The position numbers were made by a program, and so were the translations under genes. Under the pieces are notes generated by a model that saw only the letters and a list, made by a program, of their open reading frames with translations, had not been told where the DNA came from and searched no databases. 64,000 bases of DNA. Source: Actinoplanes philippinensis (lineage in GTDB: Bacteria; Actinomycetota; Actinomycetes; Mycobacteriales; Micromonosporaceae). The stretch is taken from NCBI RefSeq assembly GCF_900113015.1, contig NZ_FONV01000009.1:372001-436000 (forward strand). The letters run 5' to 3'. Below are positions 34,377-42,473 of the stretch, piece after piece; position 1 is the first letter of the stretch; every line of letters begins with the position of its first letter.

Positions 34377-35105
34377 TCAGTCGCCGAACTCCTCACCTTC
34401 GTCGTCGTCCGGAACCATCAGCCACTCGCCGGACAGCCGTTCCCGCACCGCTTGCACCGCCGCCGGGGTCCGGCCATGGACCCACAGCCACGTCTCGCCG
34501 TCATTTCGCAGCAGCACATCAGGCCCGGCGAACCAGCGGACTCCCGGCCCGTCCATCCCCGCCCAGAATGGGAAGACCGGCAGCGGCAGGCGCTCGAATG
34601 CGGCGCTCACCAGCGCATTCGCGGTGTCGTCCAGCTCCCGGTCATCGACGTTACGATCGTCGGCGGAGAACATCGCCTCCGACATCACCATTTCGACAAG
34701 CGCCACCGAAAGCCGATCCGAGTAGGGCACCCAGCCGTCTCCGACGTTCACCACGACCGGCGGGTCGTCCTGACCGATCGCCGGGACCGGAACACCCCAC
34801 GATGCGCAGCCCTGCGACTCGACCCGAAACACCAGGACACCATGAGGGTCGACCTCGAGGCTCTGGGGCCGAATCAGGTTGTCCTGGGCAGCGGTCAGGT
34901 CCCGCCGGCGGCCGAACAGCAGATAAGCCTCACGCAGAGCAGCCGGCAACGCGAACCCGACCCGATCCTCGCCCACCTGCACCAGGGCCGGATCGACACC
35001 ATCACCCTCGACGACTGGACGGCCGAACGCCGCAGTCAGCGCTCGAACGAACTCCCACCCTTGATGGCGATCGCCGGCGACCAGTCGGTCCAGACCTCCG
35101 AGCAT
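34377..35105 (-). CDS. SMI1/KNR4 (SUKH)-like protein
   Basis: Product of 242 residues. The middle reads GFALPAALREAYLLFGRRRDLTAAQDNLIRPQSLEVDPHGVLVFRVESQGCASWGVPV, fitting the SUKH pattern of a LPxxhxxhY helix followed by a VFxxExQxxxxWGV strand. SUKH proteins are commonly immunity proteins neutralising nuclease or deaminase toxins of polymorphic toxin systems. The C-terminus is acidic (DDDEGEEFGD). No toxin gene is adjacent. TAAGGT seven bases before the ATG indicates leaderless expression. Confidence 0.75.
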   Translation of the reverse strand: MLGGLDRLVAGDRHQGWEFVRALTAAFGRPVVEGDGVDPALVQVGEDRVGFALPAALREAYLLFGRRRDLTAAQDNLIRPQSLEVDPHGVLVFRVESQGCASWGVPVPAIGQDDPPVVVNVGDGWVPYSDRLSVALVEMVMSEAMFSADDRNVDDRELDDTANALVSAAFERLPLPVFPFWAGMDGPGVRWFAGPDVLLRNDGETWLWVHGRTPAAVQAVRERLSGEWLMVPDDDEGEEFGD

Positions 35106-35508
35106 GTCGATGACCTTACAGATATCCGACTCGCCGATCTTGACGCGTCAGCCCTCGAAAGAGGTGGACTCCCGGCTGTGTGTCGCAGGCGGCAAGGCGA
35201 AGTACATCGGTGACTTCGGACGTCGATCTGCAACGGCCTCCGAACGGAAGTTCGTCGACCGGCTTGGATGTCAAGGAACAGCGGCGCGCACGTCGCCCTG
35301 AAGCATGGGGCAGGCTCACCTCCGAGTTTCGAGGGACCTCGACCGGCTGATTCACGCCGGCACGGTCGCACGCGTTACGGCCGAGCAGTACGTAGTGATC
35401 GAGGCAGGATCGAATATCCTCTCTTCGGCACGACAAGACGCCAGGCTGGTACAGCAGCCGCCGGCCGTGCCGGCGGCGCCCGGTGGCTCCTCGATGAGAC
35501 GACACCCA
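35106..35508. other. 400-base gap without a supported gene
   Basis: It contains the leaderless promoter of the SUKH gene (ACCTTA on the plus strand at 35113-35118). A plus-strand frame at 35305-35550 encodes RVSRDLDRLIHAGTVARVTA but overlaps the next gene and has no start signals, so it is not called. Confidence 0.4.
35113..35118 (-). promoter_or_regulatory. leaderless -10 box (TAAGGT) of SUKH-like gene
   Basis: On the minus strand TAAGGT lies seven bases before the ATG at 35105. Confidence 0.5.
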
Positions 35509-36501
35509 TCACGCGAAGGGATCCCAGTGCGCCGCGTACCGCAACAGTGAGCGGGCTAGGCCGGAGTGGGCCGCCGCCCATCGGCTGTCGAAGAGAAACC
35601 ACTGGTCGAAGCCGAAGAAGGTGTCGATGTAGCGGGCCGCCTGAACGATATGTGTGTCGAGGTGGACCAGCGATTCGGTGGGCTGCGGCGAAAGCGGGGC
35701 CACCATGGAAGGTAACGGGTCGGCAGCCGGCACCGGCACGAGGTCGGCGAGGGCGGGGCTGTATCCGGGCAACCGGGCGTAGCGCTGCAGCGCCGGGCCG
35801 ATATCGTGCTCACCGGATACGATCAGCGCCCGCAGCAGCCGAACGTCATAGGGCACATCATCCACTCGGGAAGCTTCCACGCTTTGAAGGTGGGCGCTGA
35901 GCTGCGGCAAGCCAAGCCCGACGAACTCGACAGCACCGACAAGGTCGAGGTTACGGTCAGTGTCGGGCGACTCCCAGGACAGCCGGACAGAGAAGACCGA
36001 CTCCGGCCCGGCGGCCCCTGCGACCCGAACGGTACGAACGGGCACGTCGTTGTCGAACAGCGCACCCGCACGGGCGGCGTTTGCCGGCAGCGGCCAGGAG
36101 CCGTACAGCGGGAACGCGAGCCGGTCGGGTGACGAGGCGGCCGCCTCGTCGTCGATGAAGTAGTAAGCCAGGTCGACCTCATCGTCGTCAGTCCGAACCC
36201 GCAGTGCGTGTTCGCCGAGCCGGATGTAGTCGTCCTTGTCGTCGCCTTCCACCCACAGGTGCTCATGGAGCAGCGCTCGCAACTGATCCACCGACCCAGG
36301 TGGGGGAAGGTTCTGTCTCCGGGCCTCGTCGAAGATCGAGTCCAGGCCGTAGACGTCGCCACCGAGTTCGTTGCTGATCCATTCCTCGGGTGTGTCGTGG
36401 CCCCACCCTCGACGGAACCAGTCCAGCACGGTGCTGTCAGGCAGGGCGACTACCCGTTTGCTGAACGGCGATTCCTCTCGCCATCGACACACGAAGTACA
36501 T
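35509..36501 (-). CDS. protein of unknown function in immunity-like cluster
   Basis: Predicted product of 330 residues, soluble and acidic, without signal peptide or membrane helix. The N-terminal part (MYFVCRWREESPFSKRVV, DSTVLDWFRRGW) and the acidic strand region (HALRVRTDDDEVDLAYYFIDDEAAA) look like a folded alpha/beta domain. The C-terminal third is rich in aromatic residues (FFGFDQWFLFDSRWAAAHSGLARSLLRYA). No family is recognised. It lies between two SUKH-like genes on the same strand and uses TAAGGT six bases before its ATG, so its expression mode matches its neighbours. Confidence 0.75.
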   Translation of the reverse strand: MYFVCRWREESPFSKRVVALPDSTVLDWFRRGWGHDTPEEWISNELGGDVYGLDSIFDEARRQNLPPPGSVDQLRALLHEHLWVEGDDKDDYIRLGEHALRVRTDDDEVDLAYYFIDDEAAASSPDRLAFPLYGSWPLPANAARAGALFDNDVPVRTVRVAGAAGPESVFSVRLSWESPDTDRNLDLVGAVEFVGLGLPQLSAHLQSVEASRVDDVPYDVRLLRALIVSGEHDIGPALQRYARLPGYSPALADLVPVPAADPLPSMVAPLSPQPTESLVHLDTHIVQAARYIDTFFGFDQWFLFDSRWAAAHSGLARSLLRYAAHWDPFA

Positions 36502-36507
36502 GGGCCG

Positions 36508-36513
36508 ACCTTA
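36508..36513 (-). promoter_or_regulatory. leaderless -10 box (TAAGGT)
   Basis: On the minus strand TAAGGT is six bases before the ATG at 36501, the same box as at 35113-35118. Confidence 0.5.
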
Positions 36514-36586
36514 GGCGGCGCGACTGCCTGGCTGCAGGAACACCGGCCAAAGGCCGAGACCATCGCAGTCCCCCACCGCATTCACA

Positions 36587-36886
36587 TCATGGTGAACTCG
36601 GGCACGAAGCTGAAGCGGCCATGCGCCACCAGCCGGCGATCACCTTGGCCGGCATGTCCGGCGCGTCGAAGTGGACAACGTCATCGGGCGCGAAGTCGAA
36701 CCGACCGTCCTCCGGCCGGCAGGATGCGGGTCCCGCGCCGGAGGCCGGCAGCGGGTACGGCCTGACGTGGCAACCCAGGTCCGCCTCCGGTCAGGAGGCG
36801 GCATTCCTCCTGCTCGCGGCCATCAGCGAGACGGCCCGTCACCAGTGCCTGAACCCATCGACGTTGATGTTCGTCTCGAAACCCAT
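36587..36886 (-). pseudogene. small gene interrupted by two in-frame UGA codons
   Basis: One minus-strand frame reads like a protein from MGFETNINVDGFRHW through RAVSLMAASRRNAAS to DGRFDFAPDDVVHFDAPDMP and AKVIAGWWRMA. It is broken by TGA at codons 16 (36839-36841) and 32 (36791-36793). Both stops could come from TGG (Trp). No frameshift is needed over about 99 codons. The family is not recognised. It is most simply a decaying gene of the immunity-like cluster. Confidence 0.55.
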
Positions 36887-37073
36887 GTCGTAGATCCCTG
36901 AGCGCCATGGGCGGACCGACCTCGGCAGGTCCTCGGGGCGAGCCCTTTCAGAACGCACTCGACTCGGCATGACGAGGCACCGGGCCGTCACAGCTGATCA
37001 CAAACCGTGACGGCCGCCGCCGGCCCGGGCGCGGACAGCGGCAAATCCGGATGGTGGCGGCGGGGACGGCCGC

Positions 37074-37610
37074 TTAAAGATCGTAAGCGTCGCGGTTGTC
37101 CGTCGCGGCGGGCAGTGCTTCTCGGCCGCCGTCGTCGAGGAGAAGTTGAAGCAGTTCGACGACGTTGGTTGCGACGACCGGCATCTCTCCGACGAGCCCG
37201 TAGGTATCCCAGGCAACGGCATAGACGCGTCCCGCCCGTTCCGGTGCCAGGTCGATGACCAGGTGCGGCTCAGTGGAATTGCCATTTCCCCCGTCCACGA
37301 GGACGTAACAGCCGTTGGTGAGGTCTCCTGGCTCGTCATGCGCGACCTGCTGGGCGACGTCCTCCCCGAGCAACCGCGGACTCGCCGGCACGAAACTGTC
37401 CGGGCCACAAACACGTCGAGGGAAAGGGCTGTCGGAGAACAGGAAGGCACCGCCGCACAGGTCGTACAGCCGTCGTAAGTCCTCGGGAAGCGTGGGAGTC
37501 TCCGGCACACCGGCGGCTCCGCGAGGCGCGAGCACCTCGCAGTCCGTTCGGGCTGCGATGTCACCGAGCAGCCGGGCCAGGCTTCCGGGGGAAGCGTCTT
37601 GTGGTTGCAC
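37074..37610 (-). CDS. SMI1/KNR4 (SUKH)-like protein
   Basis: Product of 178 residues close to the usual SUKH length. TLPEDLRRLYDLCGGAFLFSDSPFPRRVCGPDSF is the typical opening (LPxxLxxLYxxxGG), followed by GCYVLVDGGNGNSTEPHLVIDLAPERAGRVYAVAWDTYG, the WY strand region with DLAPERAGR. A likely role is toxin immunity (family knowledge), with the toxin unknown. GTG start at 37610 has TACGCT six bases upstream and no ribosome binding site. Confidence 0.85.
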   Translation of the reverse strand: MQPQDASPGSLARLLGDIAARTDCEVLAPRGAAGVPETPTLPEDLRRLYDLCGGAFLFSDSPFPRRVCGPDSFVPASPRLLGEDVAQQVAHDEPGDLTNGCYVLVDGGNGNSTEPHLVIDLAPERAGRVYAVAWDTYGLVGEMPVVATNVVELLQLLLDDGGREALPAATDNRDAYDL

Positions 37611-37616
37611 GACATG

Positions 37617-37622
37617 AGCGTA
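37617..37622 (-). promoter_or_regulatory. leaderless -10 box (TACGCT)
   Basis: On the minus strand TACGCT is six bases before the GTG start at 37610. Confidence 0.45.
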
Positions 37623-37654
37623 CGGACCGCGCGCATCTGGTGACAGGAGTCGTT

Positions 37655-38116
37655 TCAGGTGTCGTAGCAGCCGTCCCAGGGTGGGTCGAAGCCCAAGTCG
37701 TCCGGTACGAATTCTGCGTGATCCTCTCCGTCATAGTCCTCGGAGCGGTCGATCAGCCCGAAGGTGTGGCCCTCGAACTCGACGTGGAACAGCTTGATGG
37801 CGATGTCACCGAACACCCGCCCTGGCAGTGCGTCGAGCCAGACGCCGAGGCACGCCTGGGCGCGATCGATGGAGGCGTCCTCGTCCTCGCTGGTGCCGGC
37901 GCACCAGATCTGCGAACCGGTATGGGCGCCGTCCGCGTCGAATCGATGCAGTACGGCATACCACCGCTTGTGGCGAAACCAGGAGGCGGCTGCTCCGGCG
38001 CCGTCCTCGAGGGTGGCCGTCACCGACCCGAAAAACTGTCCGCCCTGGTAGGAGCCGATCGAACTGGTGCGGTGGTCGGGCTCATACGCGATGGGAACAC
38101 GCAGCGGGATTGCCAT
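37655..38116 (-). CDS. HycA-like (formate hydrogenlyase regulatory protein HycA annotation group) protein
   Basis: Product of 153 residues starting MAIPLRVPIAYEPDHRTSSIG. In actinomycetes, proteins with this opening, the QGGQFFGSV strand, the YAVLHRFDADGAHTGSQIW segment and the end PDDLGFDPPWDGCYDT are often labelled HycA. That name comes from a distant E. coli regulator and says little about function. No hydrogenase genes are here. Its position beside SUKH genes and the same leaderless promoter type (TAACAT) point instead to the immunity-like cluster. Confidence 0.65.
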   Translation of the reverse strand: MAIPLRVPIAYEPDHRTSSIGSYQGGQFFGSVTATLEDGAGAAASWFRHKRWYAVLHRFDADGAHTGSQIWCAGTSEDEDASIDRAQACLGVWLDALPGRVFGDIAIKLFHVEFEGHTFGLIDRSEDYDGEDHAEFVPDDLGFDPPWDGCYDT

Positions 38117-38123
38117 GACCGGG

Positions 38124-38129
38124 ATGTTA
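38124..38129 (-). promoter_or_regulatory. leaderless -10 box (TAACAT)
   Basis: On the minus strand TAACAT is seven bases before the ATG at 38116. Confidence 0.5.
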
Positions 38130-38197
38130 GGCCAGGGGTATGACAACGAGGACCATACGACAGCGCCCGCCGGCACGAGACCCTCCGCGTCGCCTGA

Positions 38198-40978
38198 TCA
38201 GTGGTCACCGAACTCATCGCCGACGGGACGGGGCCGATCGCGGAGGCGGCCGCGCAGCTCGTCGGCCTCCGGCATCCCCAGACCGGCGTAGATGTCCAGG
38301 GCACGTTCGAAATTCTCGCGCGCGAGCTCGGGGGCGCCCTGCCCGGCGTAGACATGGCCCAGTCCGGCGTACGCCCGGGCCTGTTGTTCCTCGGCCCCGA
38401 TCGCGGCGGCGATAGCCAGGGCGGCCTCGTGGTGATCCCGCGCAGCGCCGAACTGGTCGAGGGCACGGGCGCATTCGGCGAGACCGTTGAGCGCCCACGC
38501 CTCGTTGCCGCGGTTGCCGATCTCGCGGGTCAGGACGAGCGACTGCCGGTGGTAGTCGCCGGCCGTCTCCGGCTGGCCGAGGCGCAGGTGCAGCAGGCCC
38601 AGCCCGTCGAGAGCCCCGGCCTCCCCGTTGCGGCTGCCGAGCTGCCGGTACAACTGCACCGCCTCGCGCAGGTGCGCGCCGGCGGCGTCGTATCGGCCGG
38701 TGATCGTCTCGGCGTGGCCGATGCCGTTGAGCGCGTCCGCGGTGCCCGCTCCGTCGCCGGCGTCGCGGTGCAGGGCGAGCCCACGGGTGAGATATCCGAT
38801 CGCCGAGTCGAGGTCGCCGAGCCGCCGATGGCTGACGCCGAGATTGATCAGGGCGCGCGCTTCCCCGGTACGATCGCCCGCCTCGACGAAGAGCGTAAGC
38901 GCCCGCTGGTGATGCGCCGCGGCAGCCGCGAGGCTGCTCAGCTGCAACGCGACGTTGCCGAGATGGATCTCCGCGCCGGCCTGGCCGCCCGGGTCGCCGA
39001 GGCGCCGGAACAGCTCGATCGCCTGCTCGCAGGCGCTGACGGCCGCGGTGGCCTCGCCGAGTCTCAGGTGCGCGCCGCCGACGTCGGTCAGGGCCTTGGC
39101 CTGGGCGCGCAGATCTCCGGCGAGCCGGGCGGCCCGGACGGCTTGCTCGTGTATCGCCACGCCCACGCGGTTGTGCGCACCGGACAGATACCTGCTCAGC
39201 GTGCGCGCGAGATCGAGGGCGTGGGTGGGCCACCCGTGCTCGGCCGCGTAGGCGGCGACGCCGACGAGCGTGGACTGTTCGCCGTCCAGCCAGGCCACGG
39301 CCGCCTCCGGAGTCGACAGGCCGGGCGCCTCGGCGGCCGGGGCGGGTGTGCCCTGTCGATGGCTCTCGCCGCCCGGGTGCAGGACGTTCACGGCCGCCGC
39401 GACGGTGCTCAGGTAGTAGTCGAAGAGTCTGGTGAGCGCGGCTCGGATCTCGTGCGGTCGCTCGTGGTCGTGGGCGCGGACCATGGCATGTACCCGGATC
39501 AGGTCGTGGAGCGTGTAGCGTCCGTGGCCGGCGGCCTGGATCAGGTGGTCGTCGCAGAGCCGCCGCAGTCCGGCGCGGGCGCCGTCGAGGTCGCTGCCGA
39601 TCAGAGCGGCGGCGGCGTACGCGTCGAGGTCCTCAGCCGGATGCAGGGCGAGCAGCCGCAGCAGCCGCTGTCGTTCGGCGTCCAGGCGCTGGTAGGACAG
39701 GTCGATGGCGAGTTCGACGCCGTCTTCGAGGCGCTGCCCCCGGTGCCGCTGCCGTAGCCGCTCCGCGTGGTCGGTGAGCGTCCAGTCGGGCCGGCCCGCG
39801 ATCTGTGCCGCGACCAGCCCGAGCGCCAGCGGCAGCCGTCCGCAGAGCTCCACGATGCGCGTCGCCGCCTCGGGGTCCTCACCCGTGGCGACCGCACTCG
39901 CGCCGCGCCGCAGGAACCGCAGTGCCTCGGGCCGGCTGAACACGTCCACGGCGATCGAGGCGGACGGCTGCAGGGCGGCGAGGCTGCGGCGACTGGTGAT
40001 CAGCACGGGACCGGCCGGCAGCAGTGGCCGCACCTGATCGACGTCGGCCGCGTTGTCCAGCACCACCAGGGATCTCTCGTCCGCGAGCAACTCCCGGTAG
40101 AGGCGCGTCCGAGACGGCAGGTCGTACGGGATCTTCGGTCCGGGAACGCCGAGCAGCCGCAGAAAGCCGTCCAGCACGGCCGCGGGATCGGCGGGCGGCT
40201 GACGTGGGTCGTGGTGGAAGCCGCGGAGATTGACGAAGAGCACCTTCCGGTACGGCTTCTCCGCGTGCAGGAGATGGGCGACGTGTACGGCCAGCCAGGT
40301 CTTGCCGACCCCTGCCATTCCCTCGATCGTGCCGACCACGGCGTGAGTTGCGGTCAGCGCTCGCCGGAGCCGGCGCACGTCGGAGGTGCGGCCGGTGAAA
40401 CCCGGCAGATCCGGCGGGAGTTCGTCGTCCACCCGCACCTGCGCGGCCGCTCGCTGCTCCCCGCCGGCCACCAGCAGCGCCTGGTGCCATTGCGCCACAT
40501 AACCCGGTTCGCTGTGCAGCGCCCGTACGATCGCCACGACCAGATCCGTGTTGAGGCGACGCCGGCCCATCCGGAAGCAGTCGACCACTGTCGTCCTACC
40601 CACCAGCTCGTTGCCCGGGCGCCCGGCCTTCGTCCACGCGTCGTTGACCCGGCTGGTGATCGTCGTGAACGAGGGCTCGCCCGCCCACTCTCGCAGCAAC
40701 CGCAGCCGGAGGGCGATGTCGTCCGCCGTCGCCACCCCGCCCGGATCCGGGGGCCTTGCGTACGGCCGCCCCGTGCCGGCGCGTCGCGTCCTCGGTGTCG
40801 CCCGCCGCACTGCGCGCTGGAGCGTGGCCAGGCTCGGCACGGGTTGACCGCCGGCATCGGCGACCATGTCCCGGTGCAGTGCGGACACGTTGCCCCGCCA
40901 GTGCGCCAGCCGTTCGAGCAGCGCGTCGTCGACGACGAAGCGGACCATTCGAGCAGACCCGTCCGGTAGATCCACCAT
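38198..40978 (-). CDS. STAND-family NB-ARC/TPR regulatory ATPase
   Basis: Product of 926 residues. An N-terminal region (about 1-190) contains two helical, possibly DNA-binding segments (LLERLAHWRGNVSALHRDMV; LRLLREWAGEPSFTTITSRV). The NB-ARC ATPase (about 195-480) has Walker A GMAGVGKTWLA, Walker B RSLVVLDNAAD, the ITSRR sensor and the GRLPLALGL motif. The C-terminal half (about 560-910) is TPR repeats, e.g. ARALINLGVSHRRLGDLDSAIGYLTRGLALHRDAGD. STAND proteins are signal-triggered switches; in actinomycetes this type is usually a transcriptional regulator, but antiphage relatives exist. The start is uncertain (ATG 40978 or 40948). Confidence 0.88.
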   Translation of the reverse strand: MVDLPDGSARMVRFVVDDALLERLAHWRGNVSALHRDMVADAGGQPVPSLATLQRAVRRATPRTRRAGTGRPYARPPDPGGVATADDIALRLRLLREWAGEPSFTTITSRVNDAWTKAGRPGNELVGRTTVVDCFRMGRRRLNTDLVVAIVRALHSEPGYVAQWHQALLVAGGEQRAAAQVRVDDELPPDLPGFTGRTSDVRRLRRALTATHAVVGTIEGMAGVGKTWLAVHVAHLLHAEKPYRKVLFVNLRGFHHDPRQPPADPAAVLDGFLRLLGVPGPKIPYDLPSRTRLYRELLADERSLVVLDNAADVDQVRPLLPAGPVLITSRRSLAALQPSASIAVDVFSRPEALRFLRRGASAVATGEDPEAATRIVELCGRLPLALGLVAAQIAGRPDWTLTDHAERLRQRHRGQRLEDGVELAIDLSYQRLDAERQRLLRLLALHPAEDLDAYAAAALIGSDLDGARAGLRRLCDDHLIQAAGHGRYTLHDLIRVHAMVRAHDHERPHEIRAALTRLFDYYLSTVAAAVNVLHPGGESHRQGTPAPAAEAPGLSTPEAAVAWLDGEQSTLVGVAAYAAEHGWPTHALDLARTLSRYLSGAHNRVGVAIHEQAVRAARLAGDLRAQAKALTDVGGAHLRLGEATAAVSACEQAIELFRRLGDPGGQAGAEIHLGNVALQLSSLAAAAAHHQRALTLFVEAGDRTGEARALINLGVSHRRLGDLDSAIGYLTRGLALHRDAGDGAGTADALNGIGHAETITGRYDAAGAHLREAVQLYRQLGSRNGEAGALDGLGLLHLRLGQPETAGDYHRQSLVLTREIGNRGNEAWALNGLAECARALDQFGAARDHHEAALAIAAAIGAEEQQARAYAGLGHVYAGQGAPELARENFERALDIYAGLGMPEADELRGRLRDRPRPVGDEFGDH

Positions 40979-41119
40979 GGAGCGTTCGAGAAGTCAACTA
41001 TGCGGAGCCCACAGCTCGGAGGGCAAGAGCGAGGCTGCGAGTTCTCACTGGAGCTGATCTCTTCTCATTTGGTTCTGATCTGATCTTCCCCGGCTTCCGT
41101 GGAGTCGTGACAGCTGGTT

Positions 41120-41359
41120 CTATGCGACCGACAGGGTGGTATGGAGCCTTTCATATTCATTGGGTGTGAGCATGTCGAGCTTGGATCCCCGGGGCGGCAT
41201 CGCCCTGCGCGCGGGGGCGGGCGGTAACGCCGACGCTGCGGCCGCGCTCACCGTCCGCCGCCCGACCCGGTACTTCTCCTCGATCGCCCCGCCGGACGTC
41301 CCCGCAGCGAGTTCGCGGCGGATCGCCGCGATCAACTCGATCTTCGACATCCGGGGCAT
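41120..41359 (-). mobile_element. chimeric transposase remnant (IS21-like N-terminus joined to IS3-like C-terminus)
   Basis: A 79-codon gene with GGAGG seven bases before its ATG. The first 60 residues (MSKIELIAAIRRELAAGTSGGAIEEKYRVGRRTVSAA, PPRGSKLD) match the helix-turn-helix N-terminus of IS21-type IstA transposases. The last 17 (MLTPNEYERLHTTLSVA) match the C-terminal end of IS3-type DDE transposases, where the HSALGMLTPxEYERLHTT pattern is usual. The joint is near residue 62. No DDE catalytic core remains, so it cannot transpose; it looks like a recombination scar. Confidence 0.6.
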
Positions 41360-41405
41360 CAGCCAGCCTCCGTCTATGGTCAGCCGATGCTCCCACCGAT
41401 CCGCC

Positions 41406-41479
41406 TGGTGTCGAAACTCATGGACATCGAACCCACCCGATCGAGCGTCCACCTTCCGTGGCGTCGAAATTGACGGACA
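41406..41479. repeat. two imperfect 21-bp direct repeats upstream of the transposase remnant
   Basis: Units at 41406-41426 (beginning TGGTGTCGAAACTCATGG) and 41459-41479 (beginning TGGCGTCGAAATTGACGG) agree at 17 of 21 positions. Multiple short repeats upstream of istA are a feature of IS21 ends. A third related unit lies at 43112-43132. Confidence 0.45.
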
Positions 41480-41544
41480 AACGGCACGTAGGACGGTGGC
41501 TGAGCGTCCCCGGCGGGCACGGACGCGTTGCGGCAGTGAGTTTC

Positions 41545-42372
41545 TCAGCGAGGGACACCGGTGGCGCGCAGGATGAGGGTGTCGAAGGCCAGGTCGGACA
41601 TGACACGCCGCGACGCGATCAGCGGTCGGGCGCCGAAGCCGACGGCGTAGCGGGTCTTCGGGCGGCGGGCGGTGACAGCTTTGCCGATGGCGTCGGCGAT
41701 GACCGACGGCGGAGAGTTGCGGCGGCTGTTGGCCTCCGAGCCCAGGGCTGCCGCGACCGCCTCGGCCTGCTTGGCATAAGCACCGTGGCCGGAGGCGTCG
41801 CGGAGTTTGTCCGCAGCGATGCCGCCCCATTCGGTCGCAATACCGCCGGGTTCGATGACCACGACGTTGACACCGAACGGTTTGGCCTCCAGGCGCAGGC
41901 AGTCGCTGATCGCCTCGAGGGCGAACTTGGTGCCGTGATACCAACCGCCAAGCGGGGTGTAGATCTTGCCGCCCATCGAGGTGATGTTGACGATGGTGCC
42001 GGAGTGCTGGGCCCGCATGTGCGGCAGCACCAGTTGCGCCAGCCGAGCGGCGCCGAACACGTTGACCTCGAACTGCGCGCGGGCCTCGGCCAAGGGAACG
42101 TCTTCGATCGATCCGTAGGAGCCGTAGCCGGCGTTGTTGACCAGCACGTCGACACGACCGGTCTCGGCGATGATCCGCTTGACGCCGGCCTGCATCGACT
42201 CGTCGTCGGTCACATCCATCGCCAGCGGGCGGATCCCGGCGGCGGCGAGCTTCTCCAGCCGATCGACCCGGCGGGCGGCTCCGTAGACGGTGAAGCCGAG
42301 TTCGTGCAGTTTCTGGGCCGTGGCCTCGCCGATGCCCGATGACGCCCCGGTGACCAGTGCGGTCTTGGTCAT
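41545..42372 (-). CDS. short-chain dehydrogenase/reductase (SDR)
   Basis: Classical-type oxidoreductase of 275 residues. The cofactor motif TGASSGIG (residues 8-15) is followed by AARRVDRLEKL, where Arg after the second strand suggests NADP(H). NNAG lies in VLVNNAGYGSYG. The catalytic Ser is in NITSMGGK and Tyr/Lys in WYHGTKFALE. The substrate is unknown. GGAGG precedes the ATG. It is divergent from a TetR regulator with two palindromic TGAAC-GTTCA operators between them, the common arrangement of a repressor and its target. Confidence 0.92.
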   Translation of the reverse strand: MTKTALVTGASSGIGEATAQKLHELGFTVYGAARRVDRLEKLAAAGIRPLAMDVTDDESMQAGVKRIIAETGRVDVLVNNAGYGSYGSIEDVPLAEARAQFEVNVFGAARLAQLVLPHMRAQHSGTIVNITSMGGKIYTPLGGWYHGTKFALEAISDCLRLEAKPFGVNVVVIEPGGIATEWGGIAADKLRDASGHGAYAKQAEAVAAALGSEANSRRNSPPSVIADAIGKAVTARRPKTRYAVGFGARPLIASRRVMSDLAFDTLILRATGVPR

Positions 42373-42391
42373 GTCAAAACCTCCAGTAAGA

Positions 42392-42405
42392 TGAACTCAG
42401 GTTCA
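42392..42405. promoter_or_regulatory. TetR operator candidate, site 1
   Basis: TGAAC-TCAG-GTTCA is an inverted repeat 20 bases before the SDR start. It shares half-sites with the palindrome at 42415-42428. Confidence 0.65.
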
Positions 42406-42414
42406 CAATCATCA

Positions 42415-42428
42415 TGAACCATGGTTCA
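42415..42428. promoter_or_regulatory. TetR operator candidate, site 2
   Basis: TGAACCATGGTTCA is a perfect 14-bp palindrome, 23 bases from site 1 (start to start, about two helical turns) and 46 bases before the TetR start. Confidence 0.75.
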
Positions 42429-42473
42429 CCTTCCGGCAAGTCGCACCGGCCGCTGCAACCGAGGAGCAACCGA

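Noticed and set aside
35305..35550. 81-codon plus-strand ORF with a helix-rich start
   Set aside because: It overlaps the end of the gene at 35509-36501, lacks a ribosome binding site or TAnnnT box, and matches no family I know.
36587..36886. Selenoprotein interpretation of the two UGA codons
   Set aside because: No Sec-type redox motif surrounds either UGA and no stem-loop was evident after them; Trp-to-stop mutation is simpler.
38201..39757. A 518-codon plus-strand frame over the STAND gene
   Set aside because: It is the shadow of the TPR repeats; the repeating periodicity belongs to the minus-strand protein.
41120..41944. A longer minus-strand ORF including the transposase remnant
   Set aside because: Its first 195 codons overlap the SDR gene out of frame and have no coding character; the ATG at 41359 with GGAGG is the real start.
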